Positions 1 through 10,134 of a stretch of 64,000 nt of DNA are shown piece by piece (position 1 is the stretch's first letter; every line of letters begins with the position of its first letter). Source of the stretch: Poecilobothrus nobilitatus (taxonomy: Eukaryota; Arthropoda; Insecta; Diptera; Dolichopodidae); the NCBI GenBank assembly GCA_947095535.1, contig OX352772.1, forward strand, positions 53,277,445 to 53,341,444. The letters run 5' to 3'. Position numbers and translations under genes: made by a program. The notes under the pieces are model-generated. The model did not search any database. It saw only the letters and a program-made list of their open reading frames with translations, and was not told the DNA's origin.

Positions 1-1099
1 CTCTGAATTTAGTCTTTTCTGAATTTTTAACAAATTCTGGATTTTGTCCCTTTTGCATTGTCTTTCTGGATTTTATTTCCAACCAACTGGTTTTACATAT
101 ATATGCCAGCATATGGATATGTAATCAAAAAATTTTAGTTTATTTAATGTTACAAATTTTAAATGGAAAATATTTAAAGAGAAAAATAGAATGTATTATA
201 CATATGGTATGTATAAATGTATGTACATATCTATGCATGCATCTGATTAGATTAGATTAGAAAGCAGTCGAAATAAATTAAATTCTACAAGCTAAGCTAA
301 TGTACATTTACATTAAGGAATCATATTTTTTTCATTGAAATGTTTACTTTTAGACTATAGGTTGTAAATGCATGTGCAGATGTACTTATATATGTATGTA
401 TATAGGGTAATGGATTTATGGTCCACTTTATTTATTCAGCTTCTTCACAGTTCACAAATCACAAATAGTGCATCGGTGCATACATACATACATAATTTTG
501 TTGGGTTATTATAATTTTTTCGTGTGACGTTTACGCCGATATTGAAAATAAAGAGCTACGTGACCCACACCCTCCAAACCCGAAATTCACTGTTATAACC
601 GGCGAGTACTCTTGTTTTCGGTTTTTTTTTGAAATATGCAAAATTCAAATTTTAAAATTGTCACCAAAAGACGTATTTTCTAAATTCTAATGATTCTAAA
701 AGCTAACTAATAAAAAACACATGGATATTTAAAAATTATTGCCGTGATATATTTCTTTTGCATAAAATTCAAAATGGAATTTTTAAATGAAAAAAAGAAA
801 GGGTTGCACAAAAGATTTTTAGGTAGTCCAGATAATTCCATACAATAAAAAAAAATTATAGACATTTATTTTTATATTGAAAACGTAAAAACATTAATTT
901 TAACTTTTTTAAATGAAAAAATAAACATATTTTATCATTTATTTTAATATTTAATTGATTCTAAACGTAAATGTCATAATTTCTGTTAATTTCTATATGT
1001 AAATAGAAAATTTTATGTTTATACAAAAAATTTAAATATTGACATTTTTATATTGAAAACGTAATTTTATTAACTCTTAATATTAAAATTGATATTTTT

Positions 1100-1620
1100 T
1101 ATAGTTTGACAAACTCCGCAAAAATCAATGGTTAGCCAAATCCCCGTTAACAATTTAAGATTTTAAGCAATCCCTTTTTTGAATTCGGCAAGTAAACACA
1201 CACGGCAAGAATCTACATATTTCATATTTTTTTGTTAACTCTCTTATAAGTAAACCAACACGGCAAGCATCTATTTGATATTTTTTTTGCTTGTATGAAA
1301 TCAAAAAATAATAAATGTTAACTCTCTTACATTAAAATTGAAATTTTTTATAGTTGGGGGCTTGTAGCCCCAAACTCCCGGTTACAATTTGAGCAATCCT
1401 CTTTTTGAATTCGGCAAGTAAACGCACACGGCAAGCATCTATTTGATATTTTTTTTGCTTGTATGAAATCAAAAAAAATAAATGTTAACTCTCTTATGAA
1501 ATCAAAAAATAATAAATGTTAACTCTTTTATGAAAATTTTAATTTTTTAGTTTTTATAGTAAAGTACAAAATCAAAAAAAAAAATAAATGTTTACTCTCA
1601 TATGAAAATTTAAATTTTTT
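1100..1620. repeat. Imperfect tandem duplication block
   Basis: Two related copies of a segment sharing the motif GAATTCGGCAAGTAAAC lie about 226 bp apart (near 1181 and 1407). They are followed by three to four repetitions of a shorter unit containing AAATCAAAAAATAATAAATG and TTAACTCTCTTA. The second copy carries a GGGGGCTTGTAGCCCC palindrome. No coding potential. Most likely the decayed interior of a non-autonomous element, family unknown. Confidence 0.55.
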
Positions 1621-1751
1621 TTATTTGTAAAATTTATTCCAAATATCTGCAATATAAAAAATTACCCAGCAAGAATACACCTCGTTTTATTTTCATTTAA
1701 AACTCTTTTCAAAACTTGCACTACGTTTCAAAAATAAATTAGTATTGAAAC

Positions 1752-1785
1752 TTCATGCGACCATTTAGCAAAATGGTCGCATGAA
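1752..1785. repeat. Perfect 15-bp-stem hairpin
   Basis: The arms TTCATGCGACCATTT and AAATGGTCGCATGAA are exact reverse complements separated by the 4-nt loop AGCA. The stem contains GCGACC, which is GC-rich for this window. Could be the tip of a mobile element terminus. No gene abuts it. Confidence 0.8.
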
Positions 1786-2882
1786 TTCAGCAGTCAGTAA
1801 AAATCAGTAGATTGTTAAAGTTTTGTAGGGAAGAAAGTCGAAAATTTTAAAATTGGCACGGAAAGAAGGGCACGCGCCAGACGAGGAAGTGAAAAGGAAT
1901 AATTTAATACCACAAAATTAAGGATTAGGTCATTTTTACGGGAGTTGTTCAACACCGACCTAAATTTCACTCATTTGTTTTATTAATTTTGCGATTCAAC
2001 TTCCGAGAACACTGATCAAATATCTTACCCCAACCAAACTTGTAGCAACGCAACCATTTAAAAGTGAATCACAAAAAATGTGCTGTATGAAATCCACGTC
2101 AAATAAAAACTGCTAAGTGCTAACGCAAGCATTTTTTTCAAATTAAAATTTATTTAATTTGACAGATATTTATAATTGCAAAAAAAAATTTTTCGTTCAG
2201 ATTTGAATTGTTTTAAATTTTAGAAATTTTTATCTTATTTATGTATACATTTGTACTTATGACATATGTATAGTATTGCGTAGAGTAAATTTGCTGGGTT
2301 TTAAGCAAAAAACGAAAACTGAAATATATAAATTGTATGTTTATTATATAAAATATTTATTATTTACTTACATTATATGCATTATGCAACCATTTCACCA
2401 TTTACCAACATTTATTAAATACATACAATATGTATATTTTATAAACCTATTATCTTCTATATTCTATATAAATCTACATAGGTGTATCGATTATCGAATA
2501 AATGTAAAATTAAAAAATGAAAAAATAAGTAAAATTACGCTTACAAAAAATAAATTACATTATTTTTACGATTTATTCTTTATTATGATTGTAAACTTTA
2601 AAAATTTATTTACTGTTAAAAAACCAACTAAAAATAAAAGCTATAAAATCAAAAATAGAAGTAATTTAATTTTGAAGAAAATTTTGTAATTTTTTATTTA
2701 AATTCCAACCAAATAACAAAATTTGACAATTAGTTTAGTAATGAAATATACGATCTCTACTCTATACGACACGGTAATTTGAAATGAAAAAAAAACTACT
2801 GCATTTTTGTCTTTGATCAATATTAATTTTTTAATGTTGCCATATTGACATATAAGACTTTTTACTTAAGTAAAATTAAAGC

Positions 2883-2926
2883 GACATATTCAATATTAAT
2901 TGAAGTCAATTAATATTGAACATGTC
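2883..2926. repeat. Long hairpin with one mismatch
   Basis: The arms TTCAATATTAATTGA (2889-2903) and TCAATTAATATTGAA (2906-2920) are perfect inverted repeats around a 2-nt spacer. Beyond one mismatch the stem extends by GACAT/ATGTC, giving about 21 paired positions. No associated gene. Confidence 0.75.
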
Positions 2927-3317
2927 TTTCTATACGATTAATTCCAACAACCGAAAAACGAAAAAAAAACGGTCTATTATTTTGTTAATTTTACTATACA
3001 TAACTATGTTCTCTATTTGTTAACTTTTACATAAGAACTATATATATTTAATTTAACGGGAGTCGGGACCAAATGAATATGAAAAAACTAAAAATCAAAT
3101 CATAAAAATCAAGAAAATTTATAACTGAAACCTACGCAAATAGTGAACTGAAATAACTATACTAAACTTTAATTAAAGCTCTATTTTTAAATTATGCTCT
3201 AATTTAAATATTTATACTTTAATGTTGCTAAATCTTGAACTTTGAACTTTAATCATAATATTTCAATTTTTCATGTTTTAATTATGTTTTAATTTAAATC
3301 AACTAAGCAACTTTTCA

Positions 3318-4100
3318 TTACTTATATAAGACCTATACTTGAATATTCAAGTCAAGTATGGTCCCATATCGTGATATAGACATTTCACGTAGTGAATCAG
3401 TCCAAAAAAGATTTCTTCGCCTATATGTCCTCTATATGAAGCTAGATTTTCTTTAATTAATTTGATATCCCTCCAGTCACGCCTTCTAGTGGCGGATATC
3501 ATATTCGTTTAGCAGATTATTTGCGGTGATATCAACTCTCCTTCTATTAGCGAAAAAATATGGTATAGAGAAAATCTGAATAATTTGAGATCGGTTAAGC
3601 TTTTTAATGTGTCACACAACTCTATAAACTGCGGTATATTTGAGCCTATTTCGCGTATGTTGAGAGAGACTAAGTCCAGGTCTGAGCTCTTTGATGTTAA
3701 CGTTAACGAACAAACACTGAGAGCCAGACTTTACGCGAGCATGGTAAATTCTCGTAGTCTGCATGATTAATCCATCATTGCAATTTAACTTGCATGTTAA
3801 ATTCTTTTTTTTTTCAATGCTAGTTTTTTGTTTTTTATTACCATTAATAACGTTAGTAACATTAATAAGTAATTACTAACAGTGGTAATAACCAATTAAG
3901 TATTAAGTTTTTCTAACATCTATCATCATTGCAACGTACTAACATACTAACCCTTGGCAATTATGACTTTTTCAGTTAATTGCTATATTTGATCTTAAAT
4001 TAATCTGATAATTTTAACTTAATTCATAAAAGTCAAATTTTCGTTTAAGAATTTATCTTAATATCTATTTTATTCTTAGCCTAATTGTAAGTATTTAACA
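3318..4100 (+). mobile_element. Jockey-type LINE 3' remnant
   Basis: Conceptual translation across several frameshifts gives a reverse transcriptase C-terminal hallmark, YIRPILEYSSQVWSHI (near 3325-3375), followed by a tail that reads CGIFEPISRMLRE and ends in a stop near 3770. This is the region after the RT thumb in Jockey-superfamily LINE ORF2. The remainder to about 4100 looks like its 3' UTR. Many stops and frameshifts, so it is dead. A sister copy of the same 3' end lies at about 8990-9430. Confidence 0.7.
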
Positions 4101-4504
4101 GACGTCTTATCTCTTATTTTATCTTATTTATTTACATCAAATTATACATGAATTTACATAAAGACATAAAATGAATGAACGATACATTGTTAAAAAACCT
4201 AATATTAATCGTCTAAATATAAATAGCGTAATTTGAGTGGAAACACCCCTTTAAATTATTAAATAGATTTTTTTCGTTAAATAATGCCTCTAGCAGTTAT
4301 TTTACTTTTAAGTTTTAACCAAATTTTAACTTTACCTTATTCATATGACCTGACCATTGACATTTTGACATTTACACTTTGAGAATCATTCAAATATATT
4401 TCAAATTTTAAAAATAATCCGCTCATTTAAAAAAAAAATTATTTTAAATGTATTAAATTTTAATTGAACATTGACAATTTATTGAAACTTTCTAATTGTG
4501 TAAA

Positions 4505-7242
4505 ATGGAAGATTTAATAGACTTCAATGGCAGCCCAAAAGTTAATTCTAAGGGAAGTGGTAATTTTTCATTGCTTGTACCAATAAAATCATCTACAATT
4601 CAAAATGATAATACAAATAAAAATCATTTCGATACTATAGATAAATCAATTGATTTTTCTTGTGATCCTTTTGAATTAGAATTAAAAGAAAAGTCAATTT
4701 CCTTAGAAAATGGAATTTCATTTGATACAGAAAATTTACTAATTTTCGATGAAGTGAATTTAAAAAGTTTGTTAAAAACAAATAATGATCTTGTTCCAAA
4801 TTTAGGTAAATTTGGTTAAATATTTATTATTATTTTATTATTATATAGTTTCTTTCTCTTAGGAAGTAAAGAAAATGCAATGCAAGAATTTGTAATTGAT
4901 GAGAAATTTGAATATAATGTCTCTAAACCTTACAAAATTTCTCTCGAATCCAATGATATAGGTATGTTAATACATTTGTGCTTTATGATTAATCAAGTAA
5001 TTTAATATTTATTTCATTATTATTATCTGTACAGTTAACAAAAAAACTGATACATTTGAAACGATTGCTACCAGAAAAAATGAAAATGAAGGTATTTTAA
5101 TAGATTTTGATGAAAAGATGTTAAATACAATATTTTCGGATAGCGATTCAAATAATTCTACTCCAAATTCAGATAGAAGTTTTAATCGTTTAAAAAATAG
5201 TAAGTCAGAAATAAAAAATCGTCTTTTAAAACTAAGTCTTTCAAATGCTCTTATCCAATCACCATTGAGTAGAAGATGCTCAGTAGAAAGTGGAGCTAGT
5301 CCAGAATCTTCAATATTTAATGAAGCGGCGAAATTAGCAAAACAATTATCTCAAATGTGCTTAGATTCAAGTTCACCAAAAAAGACTGCAGATGATTCAT
5401 GTGATAATATAATGGAAATTAATCCAAATTGGATAGATTCAGAAAGCGATATTTCAAAAGATCTCGAATTATTAAAAATACCCATGCTGGAGAAAATTGG
5501 TGATAATAAACAAAATGAAGACATGTTTGATAGGGAATATGAGAAATTAAAATTAAAAACTTTTTCTGAAACAAATTCTTTTTCGCAAAATTCAAATGAT
5601 AAAACAGTTTCACAGAGATTAATTGATATAAATACATTCAGAGAGAAATTAAAGCAGCATGATTTAAATTCAAATGTTAATAAGAGTAATGAAAGTATAG
5701 ATAGTTTAATTTCTAATTTGAAAGATTACGTTCTGCATTGTGGGACTAATCCAACAAAAAAAGATGAAGCTGAAAAGCTTTTAGATAACCTAAGTTGTTT
5801 ACTGAAAGATAAGGAGATTCAAAATAATGAAATTATTAATAAAATGCAGAAAAATGAAACTCGTCATGAAGAAATTATTGAAAAAGTTGAAATTTCTAAA
5901 ACTAAAGCTCTTATTCCTCCAAAACCTATAATACGACAAGGAACATTTGATATTGAATTGGAAAATAATAAATTCAATGAAAACGAAGAACAAACAGATT
6001 CTTTACAAAATAGAGAATTAAATGGTAAATAAAATTATTAAAAAAAACCAAAATAAATATAAAATTTTTTAAATAAATTTTTTTTAGATGAGAAAATAAC
6101 ATCAATTTCACCAACTCAATCAGATAATCTATCTGATATAGTAGCATCAATTTCACCAAGTCAATCAGATAATCTATCTGATATAGTTGAACAAATAAGT
6201 AAACTTGTAGGTGGAGTTCAAAATATCAATGTCTTACAAACAAATTTACAAAATTCTGCTACAACAAACACTTCTAATCCCACATACATTGTTGTTATGA
6301 GTACACCAGGAAAAAATATTCTTAATCATAGTAACGTTAATGTTAAGCGTGATGAGCTTGCTCAAGTATCTCCTGATCAAAAACAATTTCGTAGACGTAG
6401 CTATTCACTTACATTGCCAAACAAAAATCTTATTAACAAAAATAACGAAAAACAAACATTAAGCCCTTCAAAAGAATGTAATTCATTTAAAACACCGATG
6501 CAAAATAGATATTTAAGCCGCCGAAACTCAATTTCCAGTTCTACACCTCAACGTAATTCCAATAATAATTTAACTGCACGCAGATCAATATGTGAAAATT
6601 TTAACTCAACTAATAAAACTGCAAAAACTCCAATTCGTTCGACAGTTATAAGTACACAAAAACTTGAATTTGATACAACTGAAATGACAAAAAATCGTCA
6701 ACCAAAGTGTATGATGAATTTGCCTAATGATATTAATTCAAAACGTTTTCGTTTAAAATCGAGTGAAAATGTAAGTAATAAAGGTCCATTAAAAGCTACT
6801 GTGCAAATCAATTCAATAGTACCGATTAAAACAACATCTTTAATAAAAAATCCACCGATGGCATGTTCAACACCAATGATTGGTTCTCCAAAAAAATCTC
6901 CTATTAATGGGAAAAAAAATTATTCGCGTTTTTCAACTACACCTAATTCAAGACGCAGCTCTAATTTATTAAGTGTGGGTGGAACTTTGTTGGCAAATCG
7001 AAGAAAATCTTTTTCAGATTCATCCACTAAAACTATTGGAAAACCCACACTTGGTGTTACTACTCCTCGAAACATAAAAAAAACCTTCGAAAAGCCAATT
7101 ACAATAAATAAATTAAAAATGGTAAGTAATTGATAAATGTATTTATAATAATTATATTCTTTATAAACGTATATACTTTTAGATTTCACCACGATTAGAA
7201 AGTACTCAACCCAATAAGGAAAATAAACATCCGAAAAAATAA
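4505..7242 (+). CDS. Unidentified Ser/Thr-Pro-rich protein, 827 aa, five exons
   Basis: Exons 4505-4805, 4863-4961, 5035-6024, 6088-7121 and 7183-7242. All introns are 57-73 bp with GT/AG ends, phases are compatible throughout, and the total is 2484 bp including TAA. The start is the ATG beginning MEDLIDFNGSPK; no earlier in-frame ATG is visible. The product is hydrophilic and apparently disordered. The N-terminal half is acidic; residues about 390-450 look helical or coiled-coil-like. Two copies of a 15-residue unit (SISPTQSDNLSDIVA-like) occupy about 469-497. The C-terminal 300 residues are basic and rich in SP/TP and in R-R-x-S motifs such as RRSYS, SRRNS, ARRS and RRKS, typical basophilic and proline-directed kinase sites. 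KEN tripeptides occur at 103-105 and 820-822. No enzyme domain, signal peptide or TM segment is visible. Cytoskeletal or cell-cycle involvement is only an inference from these short motifs. I do not recognise the family. Confidence 0.85.
6101..6190 (+). repeat. 45-bp in-frame tandem duplication in exon 4
   Basis: Units 6101-6145 and 6146-6190 begin with ATCAATTTCACCAA and encode two nearly identical 15-residue segments (SISPTQSDNLSDIVA, then SISPSQSDNLSDIVE). The repeat length is a multiple of three and keeps the frame open. Near-identity indicates a recent expansion in a disordered region. Confidence 0.9.
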
Positions 7243-8145
7243 GTTATGCTTTATTTTTATTTCGTGTATTACATTGATTTCACATCAGAAAAAAAAACAT
7301 TTATTTAGTGCTTTTTTTATATTCTAAGATTCTGTTATTTTTAAAACTATTTCAATTTAAATATTTTTATTTGAATTTTCTATGGATATTGTTTACAAAT
7401 TGTCTTCACTTTAACTTAAAATAAAAACGCTGACTTAATATTTTAATAATATGATTTTTTTTTCTATTAATTTGAAAAAACAATTTATATAAAATGTTAT
7501 TGGCTTGTAATTTGGTGTATGGTACAAATAAATTTACCTTTTTTCTAATTAATTAAGCACCTTAATTAAGAATGTCCAATAAAAAGCTTTTGTGTTTAAA
7601 ATTATATTATACATATAATCAACAATTTTGTATAATAACTTTCAAGAAGTCAGATTTTTTGTTTTGATTTTATTTTTAATACTAAATTGTTTGCTCTATG
7701 ATATTAATTGACCTCTTTAAAAAAACCTTCTGAATTTTAAATTAATAATTCATTTTTCAAATTTTAGCTAATTATTACATATTCATTCTATATCTTTTAG
7801 CAATTTAAGGTGGAGTGTTATAATGAGCTCATACACTTTACAAGTAATATCTATTTGAACCTTTCGATAATAGATTTAAATAGTATTCTAATTTTTTAAT
7901 TTTCCTAACTTGAAATGGCTAGGGTCTGACAATAATAATTTTTTGATTGTAAATAATGTATCCCTGAATTTGCAATCAATTATTATTGAATTTTATTTTT
8001 GATTTGTAACAAATTAGTTTTGTAAATAAATTAGGCAAAAAACTTGATCAGAATTTAGAATAAGTGTGAATTTGATTGTTTTCATTTCAGACCATGAAAA
8101 TTATTGAAAGTTTTCTAGACTCTAGTAATTGTTCATCAATATAGA
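7243..8145. other. 3' flank of the 827-aa gene and intergenic DNA
   Basis: Follows the TAA of the upstream gene. Candidate AATAAA-type polyadenylation hexamers occur near 7420 and 7525. Otherwise AT-rich single-copy-looking sequence with no further coding exon seen on either strand. Confidence 0.5.
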
Positions 8146-8153
8146 TAACTATT

Positions 8154-8758
8154 CAGTGGCGGAACTTCAAAATTCTCCCAATAATTTTTTTTTAACATAA
8201 ACAAGTTAGATATTTATTTCATATATCATATTGCAATCAAAATAAAAATAATACAAGAAAGAAACTAAAACTTAAGGACCTCAAATATTAAAATCTTTCC
8301 TGCTTGACCAATCCAAGTTTAACCTGTTTTGCTCGATTGCAAATCAAAATAAGTCTAATTAAAGAATATATAACTTTATTTAAAAGAGTGTAAGATTAAA
8401 AAAGTTTTCCCTAAATTTATCAAAATTAGATGTGCAGTCAATAATTCAAAAACAGAATATACAATAGTAAAATCACAAAAACTATGGCTTAAACTAGAAA
8501 TTACACATCAATATTCAAGATTAGCTGCAATAGAATTAGAAATATATTCACTTCACCTACAAATCACTAAAACTCATGCAGCGCTATTCAACGTTAGTTT
8601 TATATATTTTTGTGGGCAACTATAAATGCGGAAAAAAAGTTCCAGTGTATGTATATAAAAAATGATTGTAAATAATTTTTTTAATAATAATTTTGGGCTC
8701 CCTATAGCTGGTTCCCCCCACGCAATGCAAGGTCCTGCGTCAACTAGTTCCACCACTG
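8154..8758. mobile_element. Non-autonomous hAT-type element, 605 bp
   Basis: The ends are CAGTGGCGGAACT on the left and, in reverse complement, CAGTGGTGGAACT on the right (one mismatch in 13). The element is bordered by a perfect 8-bp direct repeat, TAACTATT, at 8146-8153 and 8759-8766. An 8-bp target duplication with CAGTGG-type termini is diagnostic of the hAT superfamily. The interior is AT-rich and encodes no transposase, so it must have been mobilised in trans. The intact target duplication suggests a fairly recent insertion. The short minus-strand frame at 8574-8756 is the terminal region read through and is not a gene. Confidence 0.85.
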
Positions 8759-8989
8759 TAACTATTCTATTAGCCTTTAATGGATATATTTCTCAATGTT
8801 AAGTCTATCGGTGAATTTTTTATAATTTTTCTGGGAATTATTCAATGTTTGATTTCTGCTCAATCTGATTTCATATTTTTAATTTTCATTGAATCATTTG
8901 ATATGGAATCGATATTTCCTTATCATTTGTCTAAAACATTTTTAGAGCAACTATTTTTTTTTTTTTCAATTCACCCTTTTTTTTGTGAA

Positions 8990-9430
8990 TCAATAAGGTA
9001 TAAGGAAAATATAAACAATTTAAAATCGATTGAGTTTTGTAATATCTCAAACCACTCTATAGATTGGGGCAAAGTCTGACTCTTAGTGTTAATTTGTTAA
9101 CGCTGATAATATTAAAGAGCTCAGACATTGAGTTGGTTTCTTTCAATATACGCTAAATAGGCTCGCATGGTTAACTTTCTTAGTCTGTATGATAAATCTA
9201 TTATCGCAAAATTTAACTCGCATGCCCTCGCATTATTTAATTAAAACCTATGTACATATGTATATATTATGTATGTATGTGATTGCTATTATTCTATTCG
9301 ATTTTTAGTTTTTAACTTTCATTTAACATCACTAACAGTATATAATTAAATATAGTTTAATAAGTAGTAATAGTAAATGATAACTAAATTAGTTAGTAAT
9401 AATTTTCTATAAATAATGAATTTTATTTTT
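8990..9430 (+). mobile_element. Second Jockey-type LINE 3' remnant
   Basis: Matches the 3550-4100 LINE tail piecewise, for example GAGCTCAGACATTGAG, then GCTCGCATGGTTAACTTTCT, then TAGTCTGTATGATAAATC, against the corresponding strings at 3695-3780. It has several deletions. Only the extreme 3' coding end and the 3' UTR are represented. The short open frame at 8780-9079 just upstream has no recognisable RT motif. Confidence 0.6.
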
Positions 9431-10134
9431 AACTGATGCTTGCTTATACCATAGAGTAAATATTAATAGAATGGATCTTCCCATTCCGTTCAAAAAAAAA
9501 AACTTAACATTTCTTCCATAAAACAATTCTTCTTAAACACTATACTTTTTATAACTTACATGACATTACGACGATTATATTTTAAAGAAATTTCAGTTTT
9601 ATCAGTAATCAGTAATATTATATATTGTATAACAAAAATACTAAGTATGCCAAAGCATTATATTTTCGTTATAAACGACTGTTGGGCAATATCTCTTCCA
9701 ACAACCTTAGCAATCTAGCAGGTAAAATGTGAAGAGCATTCTTCGCTTTCCAAAGAGCTAAAGTTGGTTTTGAAGAGTGGAATAGAAAAGTTTCTATGTG
9801 GTAACACTATAATGGATCAAATATGGTCTAAGTGTGCTTTTTCAGCAGCCGCTTTAATCTAACCTAACTTATATAAAAAAATATTTAGGAAAGATTTTAG
9901 AGCTGGTTACAAGGTCAGGGTTATACGCTTGTGCAAAGAATTGTTTTGTCGAAGAATTGTCCGGGGAAGAATTATGTTTGAAAGAATTGTTTGTAAAGAA
10001 TTGTATGGAAATTTATTAAATGAATATAAAAAAAAATATGCTGATCTTTAATTGATTATAAAAATTTCATTTTAGTGTACCTATTTTTTTTTTTTTCTTT
10101 TACAAAATATATTATGTATTTATTTTAATTAAAA
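9431..10134. other. Intergenic DNA downstream of the first SV2-like gene
   Basis: AT-rich spacer. Near 9895-9935 is a copy of the dispersed module TTTTAGAGCTGGTTACAAGG...GGTTATACGCTT that recurs across the window. Near 9940-10010 is a short run of GAAGAATTGT-like units. On the minus strand the likely poly(A) signal of the neighbouring gene is at 10119-10124 (AATAAA in the sense of the gene), 11 nt after its stop. Confidence 0.5.

Larger units (their letters stand above)
1..3317. other. AT-rich intergenic DNA without a recognised gene
   Basis: About 3.3 kb of very A+T-rich sequence with (CATA)n/(TATG)n microsatellites and long A or T runs. Open frames here, such as one of about 137 codons near 2276-2689, are Ile/Tyr/Lys/Asn-rich, start at a non-ATG codon and look like chance AT-rich frames. 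Around 500-620 is a slightly GC-richer patch that I cannot identify. The tandem block and the two hairpins inside this stretch are listed separately. Confidence 0.6.

Noticed and set aside
1340..1380. GGGGGCTTGTAGCCCC palindrome as a transcription terminator
   Set aside because: This is a eukaryotic nuclear sequence. Stem-loops of this kind are not intrinsic terminators here, and a similar palindrome at 50675 lies in repeat-like DNA.
2276..2689. Open frame of about 137 codons on the plus strand
   Set aside because: Non-ATG start, composition dominated by Ile/Tyr/Lys/Asn as expected of AT-rich noise, no motif, no splice context.
5419..6159. Three minus-strand frames
   Set aside because: Antisense of exon 3 and intron 3 of the 827-aa gene, which has complete splice logic on the plus strand.
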